Assembly: GCF_010093535.1 (NCBI RefSeq)
Contig: NW_022985168.1
Coordinates: forward strand, 1,328,537 to 1,392,536
DNA: 64,000 bases
Reading direction: 5' to 3'
Source of the DNA: Lindgomyces ingoldianus
Lineage: Eukaryota > Ascomycota > Dothideomycetes > Pleosporales > Lindgomycetaceae
Within the stretch, counting starts at the first letter, position 1. Every line of letters begins with the position of its first letter. The position numbers were made by a program, and so were the translations under genes. The notes beneath the pieces were generated by a model. It ran no database searches. It worked only from the letters and a program-made list of their open reading frames with translations, and was not told where the DNA came from. This document shows positions 34,724 through 49,400 of the stretch, in pieces.

Positions 34724-37617
34724 ACCAATGCTCGCTCAATTGAGTTTAGGTTGGTGAAGCAGGCTCATCTATAAATAGAGCACAAGGAGGAGTTTTCATT
34801 TGTTTATGACTTCATTTCATTTCTTTCATTGCATTTTTGAGCAAAGGAGTTTTGAGTGGATTGAGAAGACAACATACCCACTATCATTTTGGTCTTCTAC
34901 TTATCATATTCGGCTTCCACGTGTAATCACAAATGTTTAGACTTACTGCTACTTGTACAACATTACCTTTGAAAGAACAAACTTCTTTGTATATATTGAA
35001 CCCGACTTTCCTGATACGTAGATCATTTCGATTGCTTGGTTTTATGTGATGTTGGTAAAGTTTACAGGTTCTTCAAAAAGGTACTAGTTTGTTCTTGTAT
35101 ATGATAATTGGCTTTCCCGGAAGCATATAATCTATACTATAGGCCTTGAGTGTGTTTTCAACTGGAAGGTTGCTCAGTTCTATATACCATGAACCTGCAC
35201 CAAATCATCCAAACCATCAATCACACCCACTACAACGCCTAACTACTTAACCAAGGCGTATATATTAAGGTAGATCCTACATTTACCATAACGAAATTCT
35301 CTGCAAGCTTCGCCTTGCTCCCCTTGCCAAGCTCTCACTACCGACAGATGTCAAAAGTGCTGGGTAAGTTCCATCCTTTGCACGAAGCGCTGACCTCCTT
35401 CCCTCTACGCTACATCCATGCGCTTCCAACATGGCGATAGAAAAATCCCAAGAACCCGGATCTGAATAACTGGGATTCACGGTTGTCTTAGTGGCATCAG
35501 CATCAGCAACTAAGTCGCATCTACGAGAGCCCCAATTCTGGAACTGGCCTGAGACCTGCGATACAAATACAGGTGTTACCCTGCGAGTCAAATGACCCAT
35601 CGTAGCTATTCCCAGCGCACAAAACCTTCGGGTATGACTGTACTATCCCCCATCGCTCGCCACACATTTATCGCAGACTGACGAAAGAGGTAGTACTTAA
35701 GCCACCATTACCTGAATCTAGCTTAGTCGAGATACTATGTATGCGTCTCGAAGGTTCCACAGCCCTACTTGTTCTGTCCATTCAAACCCGTTCCGACACT
35801 TCGTCCCCCAGCAATGATGAAACTAGGCACACGTCGCAAGGCCACCGGCTTCGTCCGAACAAACATCTGAGAGGCGTCTTCGCCCTAAAATAACTAAGAT
35901 CAAGCGAGCAGGATTGGTCAGCACTCAATCGCCCGCATCGGTGTACGCCCCGAGATATCCGCGCGGATGTTTGAAGGCACAGACGCAAATGTTGTGAAAC
36001 GCTGCGCCTCTCCCGGGCGCCGGATACGGTCGGTGTTAATCCACGACCGACTGGGGTTTGCACAGTGGGCCTGTGTCATGCCTGTCGCATCTGACGTCCT
36101 CCCTTGTCCGGCAGGTTTGATTGGTTCCGCTCTGCAGGATGCAAGATGCTGAGCTGACGGGCGGGGCGCTTTGCGTATCCTTGTCCGCCGATGGTGATTA
36201 CTGGTTGCACCAAGGGGATACTTGTATGAAATGGAAGGGAGGAGCAGTGAGGATCCTTTCCGTGATGATGTGAGCTTGACGACATGCCCACCCAGTGAAG
36301 ACCAGCCACAGTGGGCGAGTACGAAGAGGAACCCGGAGCGGAATTTGAAGACTCGAGATGAGATTCCTGAATCGCCGTCGGAAAGAGCGGAGAGGAATCG
36401 GCAGGGTGGAGAGGGAAGGGGAGTTGGACATGGACCGTGTGCTCTCCATTGTGCCGCCAAGAAACCTTGGGAGGCTGAAGGCAAAACGCAAACCAGAGCG
36501 GGCTTTGCATAGGTGGCTTTTCCGTCCGGTGATTCGGTTGGGGTTTGATGACAGCTATCTATGCGACGCGACAAGGCGATGAAGTCTTAATTCTCCCAAC
36601 TATCAGCCCGATCTGACTTTTCTACCTTTGTAGGGATACGTAGAAATGCGTGCGTTGCGTTGGGAATCTTATTATGGAGTGAAATGCATTCTGCCGGTGG
36701 TCCTTTGGGTGTGTCTACATTAGAAGCCTGTCGTAGAAACTGTGTCGCGTGAAGTCTTGCATTCTTGCAGATCAAAGCTTAGGAAACATGAACAGTGCCA
36801 GCGCTTTGATCGGTCATCACTCATGCCCCCAGCCAACCACCTCCAGTGACTTGCCCGTGACTCTTGACCAGATCTGCGATTTTGAAGTCGGCATTCCTGA
36901 GCAGGGTGCCGCGTGAGCATAAACAGTATTTCGCACATGTTGGAAACTTGAAGTCGCGATGTCTAAGAGGCCGGAAATTGTTGCTGGGGCGTAACGAGAT
37001 GTGCGTATATGTTGATAAATATAGGAAGAAGAGGATGACATCTGTATCTTCTTTGTGTGTGTGCTGTAGAGATAATGGTGGTGAGTGCGGGATTAGCTTT
37101 GGAACAATTTCTGTCCAGGATAACCTTCTCGGATTATGAAAGGGAAACCACAGGATGCCAGCTGCTAACATACTAAGAAGACTCGCATGAGAGAGGGCGC
37201 AACAGTTCGATGCAACGAAATTAATAGAGGACACATTTTTCACATTTCAGTACTCTTCGGTGTAGGATCTATCGTAGGCAGCTCTACACTGTCTGCTTGT
37301 TTGTATGAACATTGAAAATAAATATGTATAATTGAAAATAAGAATTAAGGGATAACCACAAAACACCTCTGATGCAACGCTTGCGCTTCCACTTGTTTTA
37401 TGGTGTTAACTCCAATGCTAGAGGCCTGTAATCTAATCCTCTGGATTCTTAGTTCTAAGTCGCTACCAATAGGATCCCACGGAGTGGTATCTGTCTCTGC
37501 CACGTTTGCGGCACAGCAGCTGTGACTCCCAACAACATGGTCGATATCTCAACTCGGACTATCAGAAACCGTTCTTGAAAAACACAACGAGAAATACATG
37601 CATGGAGAACGTTCTGC
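34724..37617. other. Long intergenic region, no gene seen
   Basis: 2.9 kb between two converging genes, ABC transporter (+) and RTA1-like (-). A 218-codon frame on the minus strand (36574-35918) and shorter ones overlap each other, have no recognisable domain and carry a composition rich in Ser, Pro and Arg, as expected from chance in GC-rich DNA. No transposon ends or RNA genes were recognised. Confidence 0.55.
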
Positions 37618-38878
37618 TTACACCCGCTGGTAAGCAGTGTTGTGGTTGTTCTTCCAGTCTTCACTTCCGTCCGTAAGCTCAGTTGTTGAGGCCGAGCTGC
37701 CAAGCTTGTTCATGCCACTTTGAGATCGAACGCCCTTTCCGGCAGGCACCCAAAGGTCGTCGAATACACGGCCTGGGTGTAATCCGGTCATTGCCGTGAC
37801 TGCGAGGATTATCATTGGGCCTTCGAAGATCATGAAGGTGGCTTCGTCGTTGGCGAGGTGTCCGCTGAAGCCGCCCTGGAGTTCAATGACACGGTAGATG
37901 CATCTAACGAAAATGAGAACGGTGGCGATGAAGAGACCTTTGAAGTTGTTAGTTCTGTGTTTGTAATGTATTTGTAGCCTTTGACTTACTCCACTGGAAG
38001 AGTTTGAATTTCCTGGTTGAACGGAGAGAAGCATAGAGTGGGGGTTCGGTTCGGGCAAGGGCTCCAGATAGCTTCGCACGTCGGGTACGGAGAGCAAAGT
38101 CTGCCCAGACGATGAAGAACAAGGCCATGGAAATGACCTGAGAGACGAGACCGGCAATCATGACATTTCGGCCAGTCTTGGAGCCCTTGCTGTCCTTGGC
38201 GGTTGAGGCAAGAGCGCCACCAATGGCTTGGAGGACCAAGGACAGGAGATCAAACCCGACGAAGACATACGTGTACATCTTGGGCTTAATGCGGGAGTTC
38301 TCAGAGCCGATGGCGGTAATGACTCGGCTAAGGCAGAGGTAGATGCCAGCAGTGAAGAAGGCGGGAGCAATGGTCAGGCAAATGAGGTAGCTTACAGACC
38401 AAATTAGCTACTGGAGGGTCCATATTTGTAGGGTTGGAGCTTACACTAGGAAGTTATTCATGATGAAGGGATTGTTGTTCAGCATGAGGCGGCCAATATA
38501 GCCGATGATCTCAAGGAGGCAACCCATGATCATCGCGCTCATATAAGTCCACGTCTTCTTACGGATACCATAGAATATCTGAACAGATAATAGGATCGCG
38601 AACAGAATCATGTAGATGGTGTTACCAGCGATTGTTGGTCGGTATTTGATTGTTGCCCACCACATGGGGCACTCCCCCAAGTGGCAGTATTTCCTCTGCA
38701 TACCAATGAGAGTGGAATTGGTTGTAGTGAGATTGAGGTTATCTGGGTCGATGTTATTCTTGTCGAGCGTCGCTCTGGCGAGGATAGTGTTAAGTGTGGA
38801 TTCCATGTTGTCGAATATGAAGTTGATATTCGGAGGAGGTGAAGAGTTTGGGGGATTCGAAAGAGCGAAAATGCTCAA
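37618..38878 (-). CDS. RTA1-family seven-helix membrane protein
   Basis: Exons 38878-38445, 38390-37990 and 37937-37618 join in frame (donors GTAAGC, GTAAGT), giving 384 residues. An alternative start at 38806 (MESTLNT) would give 360; I keep the longer frame without strong evidence. The motif YRPTIAGN and then seven hydrophobic segments, including IMGCLLEIIGYIGRLM, FVGFDLLSLVLQAIGGALAS and the loop RCIYRVIELQGGFSG, are hallmarks of the RTA1-like family (yeast Rta1, Rsb1), linked to lipid translocation and resistance to membrane-active compounds. The C-terminal tail is polar. It lies between the ABC transporter and the NRPS, so it may belong to the cluster as a protective or transport protein, or it may be an unrelated resident. 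Confidence 0.85.
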
Positions 38879-40443
38879 TACAAAGCAAAGTGAGGGTAGC
38901 TATGAAAAGATTGAACAAGGGAGATGGGGCCGTAGCCAGGCGAATTTCCTTACGGAAGAAGAGCTTTGGGTTAGAGTTGCAAGAAGCATAGGTATGATTC
39001 TCCAACGAGGCGGGTCAGTATTCTTATAGAACGAGGAGGAATGGCGCCCAGATTGACCCAGATTGTCGGTCCTGGTTGGCTGGCGCGTCTGAGGGGCTCA
39101 TGCGGCCCTGGAATGGGCTGAGGCGGCGCAGTGCAGGGTACTGTTTTAGGCTGTGTTGCTGTGTGACTGTGTGGAGTTCTTGGGCCTGCTGCGCGCCGAT
39201 ACCATTCATATGAACTCATGCAGAGTTTCACAAACGCTACGGTGAGTGCCATTCATAGGAAGCACGCTTCTGTTTCAGCGCTTCCGGCCTTTGGGCAGCC
39301 TTCTCTGTTTGGAGTGAGATAATGTGGGCGCAAACTCCGCCCGCAGTCGCTAGGGTGAGGATGCCGCACAGTAGTGCGGCATTAGAGTGGAGCCAAGATT
39401 GATGGCAATCCATCGGGAGACAGCGTGATGGGTGGAGATGGGCAAAGGAGCGGTGCTGGAGCGTTGAGGGCATGCAAGCGCCATGCGCTGGGCGGGGACG
39501 AGCGCACTCCGTTGCCAAGCGGTGGGCGGTTTAGGACAAAATTGGCAGGTCTATTTCTGGCGCGGCAAGTCGAATGTAACGCGTTAAATTTCGGCTGATG
39601 AAAGCATGAAATATTACACACACCCCCTGTCAAGATCGGACTCGGCATAGTCGGGCTTGGTGCATTGCACACAGTCCCAGTCCCTGTCCCATCTCGGTCA
39701 GCACCAAATGTTAGTTCTGACGCCGCTCAGACTTGCCATCTACTCCAGAATCTGCTTTCAAAGCTCCAACATCAGCCATCGGGGATCACTCTGCTACTGC
39801 ATTTGGCGCTCTGGGAATTAAACTCGTCTCAGCCTTCTTTTTTCACCAATCATCGCCTCCCAAACCTTCAACGGGGTGTCCATGCCTGCCTGTACCACCA
39901 TGCTAGGGCTGACAGCCTCAACCCTCTTACCCTCGTGGATCCCGGGTACAGCGTGCTGCGTGCTTTTCCCGGGGCAAAGCACACCTTGGAGCTTTATGTC
40001 AATGGTCCATTGGTTCCCGTACCTGAGCTAATGCTTACCAGCCACTCATGATGGGCGATGCAGGCAGTCCATGTTCTATTTACGATCCTCGCTGGCTTTC
40101 AGGTGCAGGAACAGGTATAGGTTGACGTTAGATCATATCTTTTTTTGAAATCTTCTTTCTCCCTTATCACAGCTGCGTGCCCTCACTTCACAGCTCGACA
40201 TTCTCAGCAAGCATTAAGCTTATCATTCGTCATACTCCTCTTTGACTTCAATCCTTATAGACCAATACCCATAGACTTCTTGCCTAAACAGCACTTTAGA
40301 CTCTGAAACAATCTCTTGCCTAACTATTCCATCTACCCCACCACCCCGCGCACAGCAGTCGATCAATTCTGTGATAGTATCACTCTTTGAGATCCTCATA
40401 CGTACGTTCTTTTTCTTGTAAAGTATCTTCATAAAGGTATATC
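38879..40443. promoter_or_regulatory. Divergent upstream region of RTA1-like gene and NRPS
   Basis: 1.56 kb separates two divergent genes and should contain both promoters. Short open frames have no recognisable content. A pyrimidine-rich tract at about 40140-40260 precedes the NRPS start, as is usual near fungal transcription starts. Confidence 0.5.
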
Positions 40444-43400
40444 ATGCCCACGCTGACAGACTTAGTCCAACTATTATCTGTCCCCGCACACATAACCACA
40501 ATGGGCTCCGTCACAGACTCAACCGCCGCTGTATGGCTATGGAACGGCAACGTTCCCTCGCGCATTGAGGAATGCGCCCATGAACTCATTCACAAGCAAG
40601 CAAAGCTGCGGCCACACGCCCTTGCTGTCGACGCACATGACGGAACATGGACATACGCCGAGCTTGACGAGGCATCTAATCGCGTTGCCCACTATTTGGT
40701 CGGACTGGGCATCCGACCAGAGAACGTTGTCCCCTTGTGCTTCGAGAAGTCAAGGTGGGCAATCGTTGGTATTCTTGGTGTTTTGAAGGCTGGAGCTGCA
40801 ATGGTGTTCTTAGACCCGTCACATCCGGAATCGCGAAGGCAGCATATCACTTCGGAAGTGGAAGCGAAAGTGATTATCTCCTCCCCCCAGCAAGCGCATC
40901 TCTACGGAACCAACTTCCCGCCCACATTTATTCTCAGCAAAGATACCCTAGAAAGTCTTCCACACCACACTAGCGCACCAAAGACTATCGTACAACCATC
41001 TAATCTATTGTATATTATTTTCACTTCAGGAAGTACCGGAACTCCAAAAGGATGTTTAATTGAGCATAGAGCCTTCTTGAGTGGCTCATTACGACATGCC
41101 GAGCGAGCAAACATTATCTCATCAAGTCGCGTCTTGCAGCTCGCATCTTACACCTTCGATGTCAGTATGCTCGAAATCATAACCTCCCTGATTCACGGCG
41201 CATGTATCTGCACCCCTGACATGGCGATGATGACGAATGGTCCTGCTTATATCATCAATGAATACAAGATCACCTGGACGTTCATGACACCTTCGTTGGT
41301 TAAGCTCATGGCTCCTAGCATGGTGCCAACTCTCAAGACGCTTGCATTGGGAGGCGAGCCGCTTTCAAAGATTGATGTCGAGAATTGGGCTGGCCAGGTC
41401 CAACTTGTGAATGGCTACGGGCCTTCCGAGTGTTCAGTTGCCGCTACCGGGAACACTAAGATGACCCCTGAAACCGATCCTGCGAACATCGGATATCCAG
41501 TGGGAGGTATCTGTTGGATTGTCGATGCTGAGGACCACGACATCCTTCTTCCTCCAAATGAAGTCGGCGAACTTCTTATTGAGGGCCCAATTCTAGCCCG
41601 CGGATATCTAAAGAATAAGGAAAAGACGGACGAGGTTTTCATTGAGCGACCAGCATGGGGACCGACCACAAGGGCAGGAGAGGACAGAAGGTTCTACAAG
41701 ACCGGGGATCTTGCGAAGTTCTTGCCAGATGGTTCAATCTACTTCATCGGACGAAAGGACACCCAGGTGAAACTGCGAGGACTTCGGATCGAGCTAGGTG
41801 AGATTGAACACCATATCGGAGTACACCCGCAGGTCCGCCACAGAATGGTGATTCTTCCGAAGAAGGGATTGTTTGCAAATCGCCTCGTTACCTTAGTTTC
41901 GCTGAAGGACTACTTGGTAGAAAGCATGGAGGCTGTGGAATCCACTGCGTATGTCCACGAGGATATGTACAGCGAGGAGGTTCAGGGCCATATCCATTCC
42001 ATTCGAGAGGGACTGAAGGCCAATGTTCCTGAATACATGGTTCCCGAAACCTGGATCGTCCTTGAAAGATTTCCGCTCTTAATATCCGGAAAACTAAACC
42101 GTTCATTTATCAGCAACTGGGTGGCGGAGGCGGACAATGAGCTTTACCGCCAAGTTGTTGGCCTCGAATTTGAAGAAGCACCCGACGAGGAGGACTCCGG
42201 CAGCGTCGAGGAACAGCTTCGATCTATCATCTCGGCTGTTCTTAATCTCCCTCTCATGAACATCAGCCTCCAAAAGTCCTTCCTCAGCCTTGGAGGCGAC
42301 TCCATCACCGCGATGCAAGTAATGGCTCGGTGCAGAGGCGCTGGACTCGCTGTTAGCGTGAAGGACATTCTTAGGAGTAAATCTATCACTGATTTGTCCT
42401 ACTGCATCAAGTCCGCGAGCGAGACTGCCTACTCCACCGAGGAGAAGTTCGATGTCGCATTTGAACTATCGCCAGTTCAGCGAATGTATTTCGATATTGC
42501 TCCACCCGATATTGATGATTCGCGCCAGACACGCTTCAACCAGAGCTTCTTTTTGAAGGTTGAACGACCAGTTGCGGTATCAAGTGTTGCCAGGGCCCTC
42601 GAGCTCGTTGTTGCCCAGCATTCCATGCTCAGAGTCCGATTTATTCAAGAGAACGGCAGATGGATGCAATACATCCAATCTCAGATTGAGGATTCCTTCT
42701 CCTTCAAAGTTTACGACATCAACACCGCTCAGGACGCATATCCTATTATGACGGAAACACAAACCTCCTTGGATACCCAGATGGGACCGATCTTCGCGGT
42801 TGCTCTCTTTAATACAGCATCTGAGGGTCAGCAACTCTTCTTGGTCGCCCACCACGTTATGATTGACTTGGTCTCATGGCGTGTGATTCTTCGTGACTTG
42901 GAGGAGGTTTTGACCACTGGTTTGTTGACTGGAGAGAAGCCTCTACCATTCCAGAACTGGCTAGCGCTTCAATCCGATCAGGCGAAGGTAGTGGATGTGG
43001 ATAGCGTTCTACCATATACCATTCCCTCTCCCGACTTCGACTACTGGGGCATGGCTGACAAACCAAATCGAATGTGCGACACCCAAGAAGCGACCATCAC
43101 CTTGGACTCCGCCCAGACCAGGGAACTTCTTGAGGGAGCATGTCATGTCACCTACAACACTGAGCCCATTGACATTCTTTTAGCATCTCTCGTCTATTCT
43201 TTCAACCAGATCTTCAGCGACCGTCCTGTACCTGCACTCTTCCGTGAAGGACACGGCCGTGAGCCGTGGGACGACGATATGGACATCTCTGGTACCGTTG
43301 GATGGTTCACAACGATGTACCCTCTCTACGTAGACATGAAAGAAGCTTTTAGCATGCTGGATGTTGTCAAGCGCGCCAAGGATGTTCGACACAGCGTTCC

Positions 43401-46400
43401 CGCGAATGGCCGCCCATACTTTGCGTCTCGGTACCTCAACGAAGCCGGTATTGCTAAATTTGGTAGCCATGATCATGTCGAAGTGTCTTTCGATTACCTA
43501 GGTCTCTACCAACAGATGGAGCGCTCTGGTGCTCTCCTGACTCAGGTTCCTGGCTACCAGGCCATCTTTGAGGACGTCGGGAAGGAGGCCCCACGTTTCG
43601 CTCTAGTGGAGATCACTGCAGAGGTACTCCAAGGTCAAATGCAGCTGCTCTTTGTGTTCAACAAGAACATGAAGAACCAGAATTTGATTCAATCTTGGAT
43701 TAAGAACTGCAAGTTATGCCTTGCAAACTGCCTCGACCAGTTGCAGAACCGCCCGCAGGAGCTAACGCTTTCCGATTTCCCGCTGCTGAAGCTGACTTAT
43801 GAAGATCTCAACACCCTCGTTCAAACCAAGCTCCCGGAGATTGGCGTTTCCGACATGCAGCTTGTTGAAAGTGTTTATCCTAGCTCTCCAATGCAACATG
43901 GCTTGTTGATCAGCCAGGTTCGCGCGGAGTCGCAGGGCGCGTATGAATACAATCACACTCTAAAGGTCGAGACAAGAAATCTTTCGAACAGTCTAGATAT
44001 AGGGACTTTGGAAGTGGCTTGGGCTAAGGTTGTGCAGCGCCACACATCTCTGCGAACTGTTTTCGTAGAGAGTGTGAGCCACGCAGGGCTTTATGACCAG
44101 GTTGTGTTCAAAACAATTGATCCCAATATCTATGTCCAGCAATGCAAGGAGGATGAAGTGGATAAAGTCTTCAGCTCCAGGGGGAAGCTCGCATTCTATC
44201 CTGGTGGTGCTCTGCACCGATTCACGATCTGCCCTGTGTCTGCGACCGCTGCTATTTGCAAGCTCGAGATCAACCATGCTATTATCGATGGTTCTTCCAT
44301 TGCTAATCTCATGGGTGATTTCATCATGGCTTACGATGGTCACCTTTCAGACCGCTCCGGCTTTGCCTTCGAAGATTACATCAAGCACGTCCTGGAACGG
44401 CCCGTGAGTATAGCCACCAATTTCTGGAAGGAATACCTTGCGGGTATCAATCCCTGCTTCTTTCCCCTGATGGCCCACTGGGAAGATGCTATTGATCCTC
44501 AGAAGAAACTCGAAACAGTATCAATCGACGTTGGCATGACGTCTACCGACTTAACGAAATTTTGCAATGACAAGAACGTTACGTTGGTCAACATCTTCCA
44601 ATTTGCCTGGGGCTTGGTCCTCAAGCAGTACATAGGATCCGAGGACGTCTGCTTCGGGTACCTCTCTTCAGGTCGTGATGCCCCACTGAGCGGCATTGAG
44701 GAGGGCGTTGGAGCGTTTATTACCATGCTTGTTAGCCGTATGGTTCTAGAGGATTCTGACACTATGTCCTCTGCCCTGGAAAAAGTTGCCGATGACCTGA
44801 CTCGCACCCTTCCTAACCAGCACTGTGGTCTTGCTGAGATTCACCATGCCTTGAAACTGGGCAGCCAACCACTCTTCAACACTATCATCTCTTTCCACAG
44901 AGAGACAGACCACGAGTTGCTCACTGACTCTAGCATCAAAGTGGAAGCCATCAAAGGCTATGATCCTACGGAATACGCTCTATCCCTTGATGTTGGTGTC
45001 ACTGAGAGCAAGATCGAAGTCACAATGCAATTCTGGACTTCCGACTTCACTCTTGCTCAGGCCCAAAACATTGGAGCGACTCTTGCCGAGGCTGTCAGGA
45101 AGACAGTTAATCATTCAGAGAAGAAAATTGGCGATGTCGACCTAGTCAGCGCGTCACACTTGGAGCAGCTTCGTAAGATCACGTCCGTTTATCCTCAGTA
45201 TGTCGAGGAGTGCGTCCATCATGCTATCGAAAGCATGGCCGCGGCGACCCCTGATTCCGAGGCCGTTTGCTCGTACGAAGGCAGCTGGACCTACGAAGAA
45301 CTCAATAACCAAGCAACCCGCCTCGCCCATCACCTGGTCTCTCTTGGTGTAGGCCCAGAAGTCATAGTGCCGTACTGTTTCCAGAAATCCGGTTGGGCCA
45401 TCGTATCGATCCTCGCAATCCTGAAAGCTGGTGCTGCAGGTGTTGCGTTTGATCCTAACCACCCCATTAGTCGCCTTGAAGGCCTTGTTGAACAGACTGG
45501 CTCTACAATCATTTTAGCCGCACCCCAAAATATGCACCTTTTCACAAATACTCCAAATGTCGAGCACGTCGTCGGCATCGACGCGGACTTTGTCTCCAGT
45601 CTGCCAGTCGTTAGCGGTGTACCAAACTCTACAGTCTCGCCTGAGAATTCCTGCTTCATTGTTTTCACGTCCGGAACTACGGGTAAGCCCAAGGGCATAA
45701 TTCTAGAACACAGGAACTTGCGAACATGCTGTACCTCCATGGGGGAAGTTCTCGGATTCGGTCCTAACACCCGCGCCCTTCAGTTCGCTGCATACAACTT
45801 CGACGTTTCCCTCCAGGACATCCTAACCACCTTGCAAATGGGTGGTACCATTTGCGTCATTTCCGACGAAGAGAGAATGAACGACCTCGCTGGTGGTATC
45901 AACCGTTGCAAAGCCACTTGGGCTGATCTTACGGCCACGGTTAGCGGTATGCTGAAGCCCCAGGATGTCCCTACCATGCAGCGACTTAACAACGGTGGTG
46001 AACCGCTGAACCGTGATGTCGTTGAGACTTGGGCCGATCACGTTGAATTTTACAACCTCTACGGGCCCGCTGAGACCACAGTCAACCAAACCGCCAGCGT
46101 CCGGCTTTCCAAGACTTCCCCAGCATCGAACATTGGTCCAGCGTACGGCACGCATGTTTGGATTGTCAACGATCAGGATTCCAACCGTCTCGTGCCAATG
46201 GGTTGTGCTGGCGAAATCTTGATCGAAGGTCCCCTGCTCGCTCGAGGCTACCTGAAGGATCCCGCCAAGACAGCGGCTGCATTCATCGAGAACCCTACCT
46301 GGGTCTCACAGTTTCCTGACCCTAACGCCATCTTACCTCGTCGCTTCTATAAGAGTGGTGATATTGGTTGCCTCAACACCGATGGCAGTATCACCATCGT

Positions 46401-49400
46401 CGGACGTCGCGATGCCCAAGTGAAGATTAACGGCCAACGTGTGGAGCTTGACGAAATCATGTACCAAGCTCAATTGGTTCTTCCCGAGGATTACCAGGCT
46501 GTTATTGATGCTATTTCCGTTGAGGGTAATACTAAGAGCAAGACTATAGTCGCTTTCATCACCAACTCCGAGTTCTCTAAATCGAAGAAGAGCGAAGACC
46601 AGTTGACGTTCGAAATAGGCGATGATTTGAGGCGAATCCTGAAAGACCTCCAGGGTGCTTTGGCTAAAGTGTTGCCCTTTTATATGATTCCATCTCTTTT
46701 TGTCCCCGTGTTTAATATTCCATACACCAACTCTGGCAAGCTCGACCGCCCAAACCTGAGGTCCATTGTAGCTACGTTCTCGAAAGACCAGATCTCCCAC
46801 TATCAGCTCCGTTCTACCTCCCATGATCAGCCCCAAACTCCAATGGAACAGGTTCTCCAGACATTATTCAGCCAAATTCTCAGCATCCAGCCGGAAACAA
46901 TTGGCAGAGATGACAGCTTCTTTGGCCTAGGTGGAGACTCAGTCGGAGCTATGAAAATGGTCTCTGCGGCCCGCAAACGCAACGTTACCATTAAGGTTGC
47001 CGACATCTTCAAATATCCAACCTTGAGCGAGATGGCATTAACTGCCTACACAAGAGACGAAAGCATTGCACATGATCTAGCCGCTTTCAGTCTGATCCCC
47101 TCTGATTCTAGGGACGATGTCATTGCAGAGGCTGCTGCCCAATGCAGCCTCTCTGCGACTGACATTGAAGACATATATCCAACCTCAGCCCTTCAAGAAG
47201 GCATGATGGCCTTGGGGATGAGGAAGAGAGGCGCTTACATTGCACAGAAGGTCTTCCGTCTACCCCAATGCTTCAACATCCCACAATTTCAGTCTGCGTG
47301 GGCCAAGGTCATCGAAGCTGAAGCTATCCTCCGCACTCGTATCGTTTGTTCTGGCTCCGGGAACCTGCAAGTTGTCCACAAGCTTTCGATCAGGTGGCAA
47401 CATGCCATGGACTTAGAGGCCTACCTTACTAAGGACCAAGCTACATCGTTCCAGTACGGCGAACAGCTTATGCGCTTAGCCATAGTCAACGAGGAGTACT
47501 TCGTCTGGACTGCACACCACGCCATTTATGATGGATGGTCCGTCGCCTTACTCTTCGAGAAGGTTGCTCAAGCCTACGAAGCGCAGGATATCACGAGTTC
47601 GACGCCCTACAAGGGCTTCATTGGCCGACTTCAGGATGTGTCTGAGTCTGCTTCCGTCGACTTCTGGACGAAGCAGTTCACTACCCAAGGTAGTTTTCCT
47701 ACTAGTTACCCTGAGGTTGGCCTTGGATATTCAGCAGCTTCCAAGAAGACAATCTCCATCCAGGGGTATGCTCCCACTAATTCCTCGAATATTCTGCCTT
47801 CTACGATTAAGAGAGCTGCCTGGGCGTTGACAATGGCAACGTATGCTGACTCTGAGGACGTTGTGTTCGCCCAGACTCTCTCCGGGCGCAGCCTTGGGCT
47901 TGAAGGAATTGACAGCATGATGGGTCCAACTATCACCACTGTTCCAGTTCGTGTCTTTGCACCCAAATCAGGCATTACTATTCGGAAGTTTCTCGAAAAT
48001 GTTCAGAACCATTCCATTGCGTCCATCGACTACGAGCACTTCGGTCTACAAAATATCCGAGACGTTAGTGCAGAGGCACGTACTACTGTGGACAACATAA
48101 CTAACCTCTTTGTCCTTCAGCCTGCTGACGAGGGCAATGAATCATACTTGAACATGGAGCCAGTTAAGCGAGCAGAGGAAAACTTCGACACTTATCCTTT
48201 AGTTATTCTCTGCAATCTTAGCGGTGATGACGAGTTCAACGTCGAGGCCATGTACGACGAAGATATTATCCCAACGGAACAGATGACCCGCATGCTCCAT
48301 CAATTCGAGCACTTCGTCCGGGAGCTCTCTGGAGACGCCTCTAGGTCAATCGAGCAAATGAGCCTTCTGAATAAGTACGATCTCAAGGATGTCACCACCT
48401 GGAACGCCGAACTCCCTGGCAGCATTGATGCTAGAATTCCCGATCTCGTACTCCAGAACGTTGCTGCTCGCCCTAACGCCGAGGCTATCTCTGCCTGGGA
48501 TGGTAGCGTCACGTACCGGGAGCTCGACTTGCTGACATCCAAGCTTGCAAACCACCTTGTCTCTCTCGGGGTTGGTCCAGAGATCAAGGTCGGTTTGTGC
48601 TTCGACAAGTCGATGTGGAATGTCATAACTATGTTCGCTGTCATGAGAACCGGCGGTGTCTGCGTGCAACTCTTACCTAACTACCCTATGCCTCGTATGC
48701 TTAGCATTCTTGAAGACATTGAAGCGAATGTAGTTATTGTTTCTCCTCAGCATGCTAATCTCTTCAATGGCATAGTTCCGAACGTCATCTCTATTGAGCA
48801 ATCATTCATTGATGCTCTACCATCCAGCTACGAGACCTTCGTTGCCCCTCAGTACGGAACTAAGAACGCTGCTTTCATTGTCTTCACCTCTGGTAGCACT
48901 GGTAAGCCAAAGGGTGTTATCATTGAACACCGTGGATTCTGTACTATGGCACACTACCAGCTCCCGAAGATCCAGCTCGACCCAGATTCACGCGTGCTAC
49001 AGTTTGCAACTCACACGTTCGATATCTGCCTCTTTGAGAGTTTTGCCCCACTCGTCAAGGGTGCATGCGTCTGCGTTCCATCTGAGTACGACAGGATGAA
49101 CAACCTTGTTGAGGCAATCAACACTTTAAAAGTGGACTGGGTCATTATGGTTTCGACTGTTGCAGATACTTTCCACCCTGACCAGGTTCCTGGACTCAAG
49201 TCAATTATTCTCGGTGGTGAGCCGCTCCGCGCCGACATCCACGCCCGATGGGCTTCTCGAGTCAATCTCTTCAACGATTATGGTCCAGCTGAGTGTTCCA
49301 TTTTGGCTGTCATGACTCGATCCTACCTCGACACTCCACCGTCAATGATCGGAAAGAGTCAAGGTGGCCGCGCCTGGGTAGTCGATAAGGCTAATCACAA

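Noticed and set aside
35918..36574. 218-codon open frame on the minus strand between the ABC transporter and RTA1 genes
   Set aside because: No recognisable domain, Ser/Pro/Arg-rich, overlapped by equally long frames in other phases; looks like chance in GC-rich DNA.
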